Positions 1-8,480 are shown, numbered from the stretch's first letter. The stretch: 64,000 nt of DNA from Micromonospora sp. WMMD1155 (GCF_029581275.1 NZ_CP120742.1:6758501-6822500), one strand, 5' to 3'. Numbers and translations: made by a program. The notes: generated from the letters alone by a model not told the origin.

Positions 1-209
1 ATGTCCGAGTCGACGTGCGCGCCGTCGGCGTCGAACCGGTGCAGCACCGCGTACCAGCGCTTGTGGCGGTACCAGTCGTCTTCGGCTCCGGCACCGTCGG
101 TGAGGGTGGCGGTGACGGAGCCGAAGAACTGACCCTTGTCGTAGTGGCCGATGGTGCTGGTGCGGTAGTCGGGCTCGTGCGCGATCGGCACCAGGTCGGG
201 AATCGCCAT
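1..209 (-). CDS. hypothetical protein, 3' part cut off by window edge
   Basis: The reverse strand opens with ATG at 209 and stays open to base 1, giving about 69 residues that start MAIPDLVPIAHEPDYRT and contain GHYDKGQFFGSVTATL and KRWYAVLHRFDADG. The protein looks soluble: no signal peptide or membrane segment is visible. The fold resembles a small beta-rich domain but I do not recognise the family. The C-terminus lies outside the window. The spacer to the next gene on the same strand is only about 20 bp. Confidence 0.6.
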   Translation of the reverse strand, partial: MAIPDLVPIAHEPDYRTSTIGHYDKGQFFGSVTATLTDGAGAEDDWYRHKRWYAVLHRFDADGAHVDSD

Positions 210-230
210 GGCCGCGAGGCTATCGCGGAG

Positions 231-1538
231 TTATGACATGGCCACCAGGCGGAACGACTGCGCGGCGGTGCCGTTGCAGGTGTACTGGATGAGCTGGACG
301 CTGTCCGCTGTGGACGCTCCCGGCACGTCCAGGCACTTACCGCTGCTGCGGTTGACCAGGCGGTAGTAGCCGTTGCCCTCGGCCTCGGCGCGCCACTGCT
401 GGTTGTTGCCGCCGCTGTAGCTCCAGAGCTGGATCGGCGCCGAGTCGGCCGTCGACCGGTCGGTCACGTCGAGCACCTGTGCGCTGTTGTTGCGATTGTT
501 GACCCGCAGGAAACCGCCACTGGTCGGCGCGAACTGGTACTGCTGGGCGGCGCTGCTGTTGCAGGTGTACTGCTGGATGGCGGTGCCGTTCACGCTGGCG
601 GCGGCCCGGGCGTCCACGCACTTGCCGCTGCCCCGGTTGACCACGGTGTGCCAGGCGGTCGGCGAGATGCCGTCGGACGGCGGGGGCGTGGTCGGGGGCG
701 TGCCGGTGACACCGGCGAGCCAGTGCAGCCCGTCGATCAGCAACTGGTTCTGCTGCGGGCTGTCGAAGGTGGACGACAGGCCGGTGTTGGTGCTGTAGTT
801 CATCGCGTTGTGGCCGAAGTTGGCGTACAGCATCCTGTACTGCCGGTTGCTCCAGACGAGCGGGTAGTAGCCGCCGTACCAGGACTGGTTGGGGTCGGTG
901 CCGACCGGGAAGCTGGACGGGTCGACCGAGGCGAGGATGTCGATGTCGGGGTTCTGCCGCAGGTCGTTGCTCCAGGAGTACCACTCGCTGATCGACGATT
1001 GGAACGTCGCGGGCAGGTTGCGGGTGGCGGCGTGGGTGCGGTTGTCGGCGCGCATCGTGACCCGGGTCGGTCCCCAGGTGTTCGTCTGGAACGAGCCGGT
1101 GCCGAGGAAGGTGTTGTAGTACCAGCTCCAGCTCGACGGGTTGGTGGTGAACGCGCTGACGTGGAAGCCCAGCCATCCCCCGCCGTTCTGCACGTACTGC
1201 TGGAACGCGGCCCGCTGGGCGGTGGGCGGCGCGTCGTCCAGGAACATGACGACCTTGTACTGGGCCAGGTTGGAGGTGTTCAGCAGGCTCCAGTTGTTGG
1301 TGGCCTCCCAGGAGAAGCCGTGCTGGGCGGCGGCCTGCGGGAACCAGGCCCGGGCGTCCTTGACGAAGTCGATGTGCGCGGCGTCCCAGGTGCCGTTGTA
1401 GAAGGCCAGGACCTTGAACGTCGGCGCGGCCTGCGCGGAGCGGGTGGCGCTGACCGCGACGCCGGCGGTGAGCGCGACGACGAGCGCGACGAACGACGAC
1501 AGGATTCGTCTGGTACGGGTGGGGAGTTCTGCGATCAC
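231..1538 (-). CDS. secreted ThuA-like domain protein with C-terminal ricin-type lectin (CBM13)
   Basis: This 435-residue exported protein has a Sec signal peptide (arginines at 8-11, hydrophobic core 12-29, likely cleavage after AQA near 37). Residues 40-278 form a ThuA-like, glutamine-amidotransferase-fold domain (VLAFYNGTWDAAH near the start, GGGWLGFH, then YANFGHN). A Thr/Pro linker follows (about 280-290). The last 140 residues are a ricin B lectin domain with degenerate QxW repeats (QQYQF, NQQWR, AQSF). ThuA was linked to trehalose use in rhizobia, but secreted actinomycete versions have no settled reaction. The lectin domain suggests polysaccharide binding. The GTG start at 1538 has GAAGGGA upstream. 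A 25-bp inverted repeat lies 45 bp before it. Confidence 0.85.
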   Translation of the reverse strand: MIAELPTRTRRILSSFVALVVALTAGVAVSATRSAQAAPTFKVLAFYNGTWDAAHIDFVKDARAWFPQAAAQHGFSWEATNNWSLLNTSNLAQYKVVMFLDDAPPTAQRAAFQQYVQNGGGWLGFHVSAFTTNPSSWSWYYNTFLGTGSFQTNTWGPTRVTMRADNRTHAATRNLPATFQSSISEWYSWSNDLRQNPDIDILASVDPSSFPVGTDPNQSWYGGYYPLVWSNRQYRMLYANFGHNAMNYSTNTGLSSTFDSPQQNQLLIDGLHWLAGVTGTPPTTPPPSDGISPTAWHTVVNRGSGKCVDARAAASVNGTAIQQYTCNSSAAQQYQFAPTSGGFLRVNNRNNSAQVLDVTDRSTADSAPIQLWSYSGGNNQQWRAEAEGNGYYRLVNRSSGKCLDVPGASTADSVQLIQYTCNGTAAQSFRLVAMS

Positions 1539-1582
1539 CTGATCGTCCCTTCGGTGGGGACGCGCGCCGCCGCGTCGAGGGA

Positions 1583-1607
1583 TATCTGTTCACATTGTTT
1601 ACAGATA
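1583..1607. promoter_or_regulatory. 25-bp imperfect inverted repeat, candidate operator for the ThuA-RICIN gene
   Basis: The element is centred on 1595. Its outer arms TATCTGT and ACAGATA pair perfectly, and the inner ACA/TGT also pairs; 10 of 12 positions match. It is AT-rich in a GC-rich background and lies 45-69 bp upstream of the reverse-strand gene start at 1538, where an operator or promoter would be expected. The cognate regulator is not identified. Confidence 0.5.
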
Positions 1608-1695
1608 GACGAAAGGTTATGCCTCTGACCTGATCACGTCAATCGCCGATCGGCCGAGCGGGTGGGATTCCGGCGGCAGCGGGTACCCCGGCCCG

Positions 1696-2883
1696 GTGAC
1701 CAGCCCGGACGCCGTCGACGTCGACCAGCCACTCGCCCTGGACGTACCCCCCGCGCCGCACGACGCCAGCGGCGAGCGGGTGTCGACCCGCGACCTGGCC
1801 GGTCTCGCGCCGCCGGCCAGACCGGCGCGCCGCTGGACCCCGGGCCGGGTGGTGGCCACCCCCGCCGCGCTGGAACACCCGCACGGGCAACGGATCGCCG
1901 ACCGGGTACGGGCCCTGGGCATCGAGGTGGAACACCTGAGATCCAACCGGCTCACCGGGGTACGCGGGCAGACCGACCGGGAGACGTACGCGCGGGCCAA
2001 GGCGACGATGGCGATCGTGGTGAGCCCACCCTCGCGACGCGTGCTGCAACCGATCGCCCCCAGCGCCGACTGGCGGGTCGACCTGGCCGAGGGCTGCCCC
2101 GCCCACTGCCAGTACTGCTACCTCGCCGGCTCACTGTCCGGCCCACCGGTGACCCGGGTGTACGCGGACCTCGACGACATCCTCGCCGGGCTCGCCGCGT
2201 ACGCCGGGCGGGGGACGGTGACCAGCCGCAACGCGCGACGCGCTGACGAGGGCACCACCTTCGAGGCGTCCTGCTACACCGACCCGCTCGCGTTGGAGCA
2301 CCTGACCGGCAGTTGGCGGCGGGCGGTGCAGCACTTCGCCGACTGGGACGCGCCGGTGCAGTTGCGCTGGACCACCAAGTACGCGGACGTGGGCACCTTC
2401 GTCGGGCTGCCGCACGGCGGCCGGACCCGGGTGCGGTTCAGCGTCAACTGCGCCCCGGTGAGCGAACGGTTCGAGGGCGGCACCGCCCGGGTGCCGGACC
2501 GCCTGGCCGCGCTGCGCCGACTCGCGCTGGACGGCTACCCGGTGGGGTTGACCATCGCGCCGATCATCGCGCTGCCCGACTGGCGGGAACGCTACGGGGA
2601 GTTGCTCGACCAGGTCCGCGCGGCGGTCGACGGGGTGCCCGACCTCGACCTGACCGCCGAGCTGATCACCCACCGGTTCACCCCCGGCAGCAAGGAGGTG
2701 CTGCTCGGTTGGTACCCGCGAACCCGACTGGAGATGGACGAGGAGTCCCGCAGCCGCAAGCACGGCAGGTTCGGCGCGGTGAAGTACGTCTACCCGCGCG
2801 ACACGATGGCCGAGTTGCGCGGCTGGTTCACCGCCGAACTGACCGCCCGGGTCCCCGCCTGCCGGATCCTCTACTGGACCTGA
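1696..2883 (+). CDS. spore photoproduct lyase-like radical SAM protein
   Basis: This 395-residue protein carries the radical-SAM cluster motif CX3CX2C at Cys134, Cys138 and Cys141 (CPAHCQYCY). It also has the C-terminal block typical of SplB-like proteins (FTPGSKEVLLGWYP, then LEMDEESRSRKHGRFGAVKYVYP split over 30 residues) and ends CRILYWT. The true lyase repairs the 5-thyminyl-5,6-dihydrothymine photoproduct. This long form is widespread in actinomycetes that make no endospores, so repair of UV lesions is inferred and a different radical reaction is possible. The start is GTG at 1696. The gene converges with the DinB gene with 8 bp between their ends. Confidence 0.85.
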   Translation: MTSPDAVDVDQPLALDVPPAPHDASGERVSTRDLAGLAPPARPARRWTPGRVVATPAALEHPHGQRIADRVRALGIEVEHLRSNRLTGVRGQTDRETYARAKATMAIVVSPPSRRVLQPIAPSADWRVDLAEGCPAHCQYCYLAGSLSGPPVTRVYADLDDILAGLAAYAGRGTVTSRNARRADEGTTFEASCYTDPLALEHLTGSWRRAVQHFADWDAPVQLRWTTKYADVGTFVGLPHGGRTRVRFSVNCAPVSERFEGGTARVPDRLAALRRLALDGYPVGLTIAPIIALPDWRERYGELLDQVRAAVDGVPDLDLTAELITHRFTPGSKEVLLGWYPRTRLEMDEESRSRKHGRFGAVKYVYPRDTMAELRGWFTAELTARVPACRILYWT

Positions 2884-2891
2884 CCCGCCGA

Positions 2892-3398
2892 TCAGACCCC
2901 GACGGTGCCGTCGACGCCCTCCCGGAGGAAGTCCGCGTGGCCGTTGTGCCGGGCGTACTCGTGGATCAGATGCAGCATCACCAGCCGCAACGACACCGTC
3001 TCGCCGGAGCGGACGTTGTGACCGGTCACGTCCAACGACGGCGCGGCGCGCTCGATCCGGCGGGCCTCTTCGACCTCACGCTCCCAGGCGGCGAACGCCT
3101 CCGCCCGGGTCGCCGAGCCGGCGTCGTACGCCTGCTGGAAGTCGCCGGTCTCCGACCAGACCAACGGAACGTCCTGGCCGTCGATGACCCGTCGGAACCA
3201 GGCGCGTTCCACCTCCGCCAGGTGCCGCACCAGGGCGAGCAGGGAGAGCGTGGAGGGCGGCATGGACTGTCGTCGCAGCTCCTCGTCGGACAGGCCCTCG
3301 CACTTGAGCGCCAGCGTCGCGCGGTGGAAGTCGAGGAATGCGCGGAGCGTCTCCCGCTCGTCGCCGGTGACCGGGGGGCCGATCCGTTCGATGGTCAT
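2892..3398 (-). CDS. DinB-family (DUF664) protein
   Basis: The 168-residue four-helix protein has the DUF664/DinB layout: LVRHLAEVERAWFRRV in the second helix, EVEEARRI in the third and LVMLHLIHEYARHNGHADFLRE near the end, whose spaced histidines are the usual metal ligands. Members of this superfamily are metal-dependent thiol transferases (mycothiol or bacillithiol type) or uncharacterised. The substrate here is unknown. ATG at 3398 is chosen; another ATG four codons upstream (3410) is possible and neither has a strong ribosome site. A paralogue occurs at 21248. Confidence 0.8.
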   Translation of the reverse strand: MTIERIGPPVTGDERETLRAFLDFHRATLALKCEGLSDEELRRQSMPPSTLSLLALVRHLAEVERAWFRRVIDGQDVPLVWSETGDFQQAYDAGSATRAEAFAAWEREVEEARRIERAAPSLDVTGHNVRSGETVSLRLVMLHLIHEYARHNGHADFLREGVDGTVGV

Positions 3399-3448
3399 TG
3401 CGACGATCATGCCGGACGCCCCCGACGACGGTGCTGCCGGGCCGGGCT

Positions 3449-4279
3449 TCAGCCGACCGACGAGCGGGCCACCGGCGCGGCGAAGAACGTGTCCGGGTAC
3501 GGCTCGTCGCGCAGGCGGTAGTGCCACCACTCGCGGTCGTAGTTGACGAACCCGGCGTCGGTCATCAGCCGCTGCAACAATCGGCGGTTGTCCCGGGGGG
3601 TGCCGGTGACGCGGGCGTCGGCGGTGTGCGCCCGGGAGTCGAAGCAGTCGAAGCCCGTACCCATGTCGATGCTGTTGTCGGCGAACCGCTGCCCGCGCGG
3701 CGCGGTGCAGGCGACCAGCGGCTGCCCGACCCGGTACGGGGGCTGGTCGGCGGGCGGTTCGTCGACCAGGGTCAGGTCCATGGTGCTGCCCCGGCTGTGC
3801 GCGGTGGGCGCCCCGATGTACCCGTCGGCGAAGAGTCGGTTCTTGGGCACGTCCGGGTAGAACTCGGCCTTGGTCTGCTGCTCGCCGGGGCGCTTCGACC
3901 AGGCGACGAAGTCGTCCACCGCCGGCTGCGGGCGATAGCAGTCGTACACCTTGAGGCTGTGCCCGCCGGCCAGCGCGGCGTCCTGCACCCGCCGCAGCGC
4001 CTCGGCGGCCTGCCGGGTGAGCAGGCACAACGGTTCGCGGTAGCCGGTGATCGGACGGCCGACGAAGTTGTGCGGTGTGGCGTAGCGGATGTCGGCGTGG
4101 ACGCGCGGGTCGACGTCGGTCAGCACGACGAACCCGGGCAGCCGCTCGACGGGGCTCGGCGTGGGACTGACCGGCGTCGGCGGGGACGCGGTCGGCGCGG
4201 CGGGCCGGGGCTCCGCCCGCGAACAGCCCCCGAGCAGCGCGACGCACGCGAGCACGACGGCGCAGACGCGGGTACGCAC
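3449..4279 (-). CDS. VanX-like D-Ala-D-Ala dipeptidase, lipoprotein
   Basis: This 276-residue M15D metallopeptidase should cleave D-Ala-D-Ala or related peptidoglycan dipeptides outside the membrane. The lipobox is LLGGC (Cys19), followed by a Pro/Thr/Ser-rich linker to about 45. Zinc ligands His161, Asp168 and His253 and catalytic Glu250 keep the VanX spacing (H-x6-D and E-W-W-H); Arg116 matches the transition-state arginine. True VanX is cytoplasmic and sits with vanH and vanA. Here the protein is exported and no ligase or dehydrogenase gene is near, so a role in wall turnover is more likely than glycopeptide resistance. The GTG start at 4279 has AGGA upstream. Confidence 0.88.
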   Translation of the reverse strand: MRTRVCAVVLACVALLGGCSRAEPRPAAPTASPPTPVSPTPSPVERLPGFVVLTDVDPRVHADIRYATPHNFVGRPITGYREPLCLLTRQAAEALRRVQDAALAGGHSLKVYDCYRPQPAVDDFVAWSKRPGEQQTKAEFYPDVPKNRLFADGYIGAPTAHSRGSTMDLTLVDEPPADQPPYRVGQPLVACTAPRGQRFADNSIDMGTGFDCFDSRAHTADARVTGTPRDNRRLLQRLMTDAGFVNYDREWWHYRLRDEPYPDTFFAAPVARSSVG

Positions 4280-4360
4280 CAGTCCTGTCTATCAGCCCTG
4301 GCCGGAGCCCGCGCCGGTTCACCGGTCGGGCCGAGGGCCGGACAGTTCGATCCGACCGGG

Positions 4361-5017
4361 TCAGCGGACCAGAAGCGTGTCCCGCATTCGTTCAGCCAGC
4401 CAGTCTCTGGACTCGTCCTCGGTCCAGCCGCACCGCAGCACCAGCGCGTCGTAGTGCGCCGGGTCGTTGAAGATCCACAGAGCGTCGATCGCCCGCTCGA
4501 CGTCGGAGCCTTGGCGCAGCGAGCCGAGCGAACGCACTCGTTCAACAACCATCCGGGCGCCCGTGCGACGGTTGCGCAGCAGTGTCTCCCACACGTCGGC
4601 GACCTCGGACGCTTCGTCCGCGGCCCGCCGCACGGTCTCGAAGATCCGCGCGGCGCGCCTGCCGATCAGTGTGCACACATCGGCGTAGGCGTGCAGGACG
4701 CCGGCCTGCGTGTCGGCCTCGAAGACAGGCCGGAACCAGGGCCGTTGCGCGACAGGCACCGGCTCGTCGTCGCCGGCGAGCGCCTCGTCGAGGACCTGTC
4801 GTAGCAGCGCCGGCTTCGACCCGAAGGCGGCGAACACGGTGGGGCGCGCGACGCCCGCGGCGGCCGCCACGTCAGCCAGCGAGGTGCCGGCGTAACCGCG
4901 TGCGACGAACAACTCGGTCGCCGCGCCGACCACTGCCCGCCGGGTACGCCGCGCGCTCTCCTCGCGCACCGCTGACCGGTAGCGCCGGGTCGGCTTTCCG
5001 TCCTTGACACCGTCCAT
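4361..5017 (-). CDS. TetR-family regulator
   Basis: This 218-residue protein has a classic N-terminal TetR helix-turn-helix (about residues 25-70: VVGAATELFVARGYAGTSLADVAAAAGVARPTVFAAFGSK, cited in two parts) and an all-helical ligand domain. It is transcribed divergently from the cupin gene at 5097. The 79-bp shared spacer contains an inverted repeat, so autoregulation and control of the cupin side are expected. The effector is unknown. Confidence 0.88.
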   Translation of the reverse strand: MDGVKDGKPTRRYRSAVREESARRTRRAVVGAATELFVARGYAGTSLADVAAAAGVARPTVFAAFGSKPALLRQVLDEALAGDDEPVPVAQRPWFRPVFEADTQAGVLHAYADVCTLIGRRAARIFETVRRAADEASEVADVWETLLRNRRTGARMVVERVRSLGSLRQGSDVERAIDALWIFNDPAHYDALVLRCGWTEDESRDWLAERMRDTLLVR

Positions 5018-5038
5018 GACTTCGCCATACTAGCAACA

Positions 5039-5065
5039 TATTCGCTGGACGCTGGATAGTGAATA
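5039..5065. promoter_or_regulatory. inverted repeat between TetR and cupin genes, candidate TetR operator
   Basis: The arms TATTCGCT and AGTGAATA match at seven of eight positions around an 11-bp spacer. The element lies in the 79-bp divergent spacer and is AT-rich. Its size and place fit a TetR operator controlling both directions. This is a reading of the sequence only. Confidence 0.5.
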
Positions 5066-5096
5066 GACGGCATCCACCAGACAGGGAGGCGACGCC

Positions 5097-5579
5097 ATGG
5101 CAGGCCGTCCGTACGTGCGCCGCGCCGACGAGGGAGAGGCCCACTGGTTCGTCGGCAGCCTGATGACCATCAAGGCGACCGGCGAGCAGACCCGTGGCAG
5201 TCTCACCGTCGTCGAGTTCATCAATCCGCCCGGCTTCGCCGCACCTCTGCATCGACACCAGCACGAGGACGAGCTGTTCTACCTGCTGTCCGGCACCGCC
5301 GAGTTCCGCTGCGACGGCGAAGCCTTCACCGCCGGGCCAGGCGATTTCGTCCTCCTGCCCGTCGGACTGCCCCACACCTTCCTCGTCCGGCCCGATGAGC
5401 CGCTGCGCGCCCTACAGATCACCACCCCGGCCGGGTTCGAGCAGTTCGCCGCTGAGGCCGGCACCCCCGCCCGGAACCGGCGTCTGCCCGACCAGGCACC
5501 GATCGACCCCGCCGCCCTCGGCCACGCCGCCGCTCGGCACGGCATCGAACTGCTCGGGCCACCCCCGGGCGCTGAGTGA
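5097..5579 (+). CDS. cupin domain protein
   Basis: This single-domain cupin of 160 residues has both motifs: the first with HRHQHEDE followed by YLLSG (residues about 51-65), the second with PGDFVLLPVGLPHTF (about 82-96). The His/Glu set supports a bound divalent metal. Such small cupins may be dioxygenases, isomerases or sensors; the substrate is not predictable. AGGGAGG lies 7 bp before the ATG. It is the first gene of a same-strand run that continues into three lipoprotein genes and is divergent from the TetR gene. Confidence 0.85.
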   Translation: MAGRPYVRRADEGEAHWFVGSLMTIKATGEQTRGSLTVVEFINPPGFAAPLHRHQHEDELFYLLSGTAEFRCDGEAFTAGPGDFVLLPVGLPHTFLVRPDEPLRALQITTPAGFEQFAAEAGTPARNRRLPDQAPIDPAALGHAAARHGIELLGPPPGAE

Positions 5580-5603
5580 ATCGACAGCGAAGGAGGCCGA
5601 CAC

Positions 5604-6143
5604 ATGATGGACGGAACGATCCGACGGCGGGGTCGGTGGTGGGTGTTCGCAGCCGCCGCGGTCGCGCTCAGCGGCCTACCGGCCTGCGATTCGACACCGG
5701 CGGACCGGCCGGCCACGGCGGGCGGCGACCCGTCCCCCGCGGTCACCGCGGCGGGCACCGAGGCGAAGCCGATCGATGCCTGCGCACTGCTGTCCGCCGA
5801 CGAGGTCGCACAGGTGATCGGAACCACGGGAGCCGGTGGCCCACGGGCCGGCGACTCCGGCGACGGTGGCAGCTCCTGCGTCTGGGAGAACCCGGAGACC
5901 TACCACTCGATCACCATCGACATCGGCAGCGACGGCACCGCCGTCGGCGGCGACCTACCGGCGGAATCCCCGTACGGACAGACCGAACCCGGCGCCGACG
6001 GCATCCGCTTCGCCTCGGGCGGCATCGCCGAGTTCGCTCTCCGGGACCGCGCCTGCGAGATCCAGGTCGTCACCAGGGTCACCGACAACAGCGACCGATC
6101 CACCGCGGTTCGGCTGATCGGCCTGGTCCGGGACCGCGCCTGA
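5604..6143 (+). CDS. DUF3558-like lipoprotein
   Basis: This 179-residue protein has a lipoprotein signal (basic RRRGR, hydrophobic core, Cys near 28 in LSGLPACD). The exported domain resembles DUF3558: it begins DACALLSADEVAQVIG and has a conserved SSCVWENP segment with paired cysteines. These actinobacterial lipoproteins have no defined function. AAGGAGG lies 7 bp upstream of the ATG. It is 24 bp downstream of the cupin gene and is followed by a second protein of similar layout at 6230, suggesting duplication. Confidence 0.75.
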   Translation: MMDGTIRRRGRWWVFAAAAVALSGLPACDSTPADRPATAGGDPSPAVTAAGTEAKPIDACALLSADEVAQVIGTTGAGGPRAGDSGDGGSSCVWENPETYHSITIDIGSDGTAVGGDLPAESPYGQTEPGADGIRFASGGIAEFALRDRACEIQVVTRVTDNSDRSTAVRLIGLVRDRA

Positions 6144-6229
6144 CATCCGGCCCGGACAGTCCGATGAGCAACGTCCACGCCGAACCGGCCACGCAGACGA
6201 CGGCTGCGACCGACCAGAAAGGGGTACCC

Positions 6230-6796
6230 GTGCGACGACTACCCGGCCACGGACCGGCCCGCACCACCGGAACGCGGCAGGCCTCGGCTATCTCCGTGGC
6301 GGTCATGATCCTTGCGCTGACCGGGTGCGGCACGGCCGAGCCGCCTCCGCTGCCGTCCGCCGTCGAGCAGCCCTCCGTCGACGCGCCCGCCGGCCCCGGC
6401 GACCACGCTGACGTCACCACGACCCCGGCACGGGCGGCCGACCCGTGTGCGTTGGTGCCGAAAGCCGCCGCCGAACGCCTGGCCGGGACGCCCCTGCAGG
6501 ATCCGGTCGCCGCGCCGGAGTCGTGCACCTACACCGGCCCGATCAGCGGACCCACCGCCCAGGTCGAGGTCTACGTCGGCGCCGGGGCCAAGAAGATCCT
6601 CGACATCGACCGCGAACTCGGCCACGATCTGACAGTCATCACCGGCGTCGGTGACGAGGCGTACCTCGAGGACGGCGCGGTGTTCGTCAACGCCGGCGGC
6701 ACCTGGGTCGCCGTCCGGCTGGTCAGCCTGGCCGATCCGGCGGCTTCCCAGCAGGCGTTGCGGGACCTGGCTCGGGACGCGGTGACCCGGTTATGA
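6230..6796 (+). CDS. second DUF3558-like lipoprotein
   Basis: This 188-residue protein starts at GTG 6230, preceded by AGAAAGGGG. It has a long basic n-region, then a hydrophobic stretch ending LALTGC (lipid Cys). After a Pro-rich linker come DPCALVPKAAAERLAG and ESCTYTGP, the same cysteine pattern as the gene before it. An upstream in-frame ATG at 6164 would only lengthen the n-region. Its stop overlaps the next start by 4 bp (ATGA), so translation of the two genes is probably coupled. Confidence 0.7.
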   Translation: MRRLPGHGPARTTGTRQASAISVAVMILALTGCGTAEPPPLPSAVEQPSVDAPAGPGDHADVTTTPARAADPCALVPKAAAERLAGTPLQDPVAAPESCTYTGPISGPTAQVEVYVGAGAKKILDIDRELGHDLTVITGVGDEAYLEDGAVFVNAGGTWVAVRLVSLADPAASQQALRDLARDAVTRL

Positions 6797-8277
6797 CTCC
6801 CACGACGCGGCGAACCCGTCGGGTCGTCGCCGCCACCACCGTCCTGCCCGTCCTGCTCGGCCTGACCGCGTGCTTCGGCGCGCAGCCGACCACGTCGGGC
6901 GGTGACGGCGATGATCTGCGCTACGGGGCAGCACCTGCCGTACACCCGGACGTGACCCTCCACCGGGACGTCGTCATCGTGTCCGGCGGCAGCGGCGCGG
7001 TGCGGTCGGTCACCGACGGGGGTCTGACCTGGCGGCTCGACCCCGACGCCGGCAACGCCGGTCTGCTGGCCCCGGGCAAGGTCATGTTCGTCACCGGACG
7101 CGGGGTCGGGCGGGTGATCGACACCCGCCGTGACGGCCGGGACCTCGCCGTCACCATCGGCCCCGTGAACGTCACCGACGTCATCCAGGACGGCGAATTC
7201 ACCTCCGAACAGCCCGTCTCCCTGGTCGACGCGACCGCCTACGAGTTCGACGACACCTTCTGGGTCCACCCGAGCACCGCAGCGCCGCGATCCGAACCGG
7301 CGGCGCCCACGACCGCGGACCGCGCCCCGAGCACCACCGGCAACGCGCTGACGCTGGCCGGCACCCGGCCACTCACCGCCACCGCGCCGCTCACCGCAGG
7401 CGCGGCCCGACCGAACGACCTGGAGGCTGAGGGCCTCTGCTGCGCCGACGGCGTCGGTGCCCGCTTCTCCTACCGCGACGGTGGGCTCGACCTCTCCGGC
7501 ACCATCGTCTTCGCGATGAAGCAACCCTCGGCGACGTTCCACCTGGCGATCGACGGGTCCACGGTCACCGCGGCCGAGTTGCGGATCCACGGCGCCGCCG
7601 GAATCCGGATCCAGGTCGACGCCACCACCACGACCGGCCAGAACGCCCATCCCGTCGCCTTCGTCCCGGTCGCCTTCAGCGTTCCTCTCGAATCCATCCT
7701 GGGCATCCCCCTCTCCGCGACCGTCCGGCAGTCGATCGGCATCCGCACCGGCTTCAGCGCCGGACACACGACGATCAGGGCGACCGGCGAGTACTCACTC
7801 GGCGGCACCATGGGCTTCGGCTACGCCGACGGCAGGTTCGGCCCACGCTGGCCCGGCGGCCTACAGGTGAAGCGCAGCCTCGTCGACTCCGTCGACGGCC
7901 TGTCGGTGGGCGCGAACGCCCTGCTCATCGACTACGACGTGAAGTTCTTCGTCGGCCTCGGCGCGGTCGTGTTCAGCGCCGGACTGTACGCCGGGCTCAC
8001 CACCACGGTGGGCATCACCCGAGGATCGAGCGTGGGCTTCGGTGGTCTGCAGGGCCTCGCCAACCGCGAGGGCTGCAACCGCGCCGATCTCACCATCAAC
8101 GCGAGGTACGGCATCGGCTACACCATCCCGGCCCTGGTCGCCAAAGTGATCAACTTTTTCCTGCGGGTCTTCAACGCCAAACCCATCGCCGCCGAGGGCG
8201 GCATCCCCGACCCTCCACCCGTTGTCAACCTGGTCAACCAGCACTGGGTCACGGACCGGCCGGTGTGTCAGCACTGA
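6793..8277 (+). CDS. uncharacterised lipoprotein, 494 residues
   Basis: The lipobox is LLGLTAC (Cys27). Residues 40-160 look beta-rich (a domain with VMFVTGRGVGRVIDT). A Thr/Ala/Pro linker at about 172-215 leads to a second beta-rich domain of 270 residues with SYRDGGLDLSGTIVF, several glycine-rich strands (LGGTMGFGYADGRFGP) and a C-terminal NREGCNRADLTINARYG plus CQH end. I know no family with this arrangement. The ATGA overlap with 6230-6796 and shared lipoprotein export suggest the three proteins act together on the outer face of the membrane. Confidence 0.8.
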   Translation: MTPTTRRTRRVVAATTVLPVLLGLTACFGAQPTTSGGDGDDLRYGAAPAVHPDVTLHRDVVIVSGGSGAVRSVTDGGLTWRLDPDAGNAGLLAPGKVMFVTGRGVGRVIDTRRDGRDLAVTIGPVNVTDVIQDGEFTSEQPVSLVDATAYEFDDTFWVHPSTAAPRSEPAAPTTADRAPSTTGNALTLAGTRPLTATAPLTAGAARPNDLEAEGLCCADGVGARFSYRDGGLDLSGTIVFAMKQPSATFHLAIDGSTVTAAELRIHGAAGIRIQVDATTTTGQNAHPVAFVPVAFSVPLESILGIPLSATVRQSIGIRTGFSAGHTTIRATGEYSLGGTMGFGYADGRFGPRWPGGLQVKRSLVDSVDGLSVGANALLIDYDVKFFVGLGAVVFSAGLYAGLTTTVGITRGSSVGFGGLQGLANREGCNRADLTINARYGIGYTIPALVAKVINFFLRVFNAKPIAAEGGIPDPPPVVNLVNQHWVTDRPVCQH

Positions 8278-8320
8278 GACCGCGATCAACGACAGAGACG
8301 GAAGTGGCCCGAAAGTTGTC

Positions 8321-8333
8321 CGGAATGTTTCCG
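8321..8333. promoter_or_regulatory. inverted repeat CGGAA-TGT-TTCCG upstream of lacI-like gene
   Basis: The perfect 5-bp arms around TGT lie about 150 bp before the LacI-family start, in the 203-bp gap after the lipoprotein operon. Repeats of this form are common near actinomycete sugar-regulator genes. It may be the autoregulatory operator or a promoter part. Confidence 0.35.
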
Positions 8334-8402
8334 TAACTCCGTCGCCCACTGGAACCGACCTGGCATGTCCTCAACCCCTACCGGTGAGGCAAGATGACGC
8401 GT

Positions 8403-8421
8403 GGAACGGGCACGCCGTTCC
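8403..8421. other. short hairpin in the 5' leader of the lacI-like gene
   Basis: Arms GGAACGG and CCGTTCC pair perfectly around a 5-nt loop, 60 bp upstream of the chosen GTG. No U-tract follows, so it is not an obvious terminator. Confidence 0.3.
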
Positions 8422-8480
8422 GGGACACACGGCGGACGGCGGCTTGCGGTCGTTCCTCCGGCTCGGTGAAGGAGACGCGG

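Noticed and set aside
648..1628. Long forward-strand open frame of 326 codons
   Set aside because: It lies antisense to the ThuA-RICIN gene and its product is Arg/Gly/Val-rich without any domain, as expected for a shadow frame at this GC content.
3398..4804. Forward open frame of 468 codons over the VanX and TetR genes
   Set aside because: It is antisense to two genes with clear catalytic or DNA-binding motifs, and its composition is that of a shadow frame.
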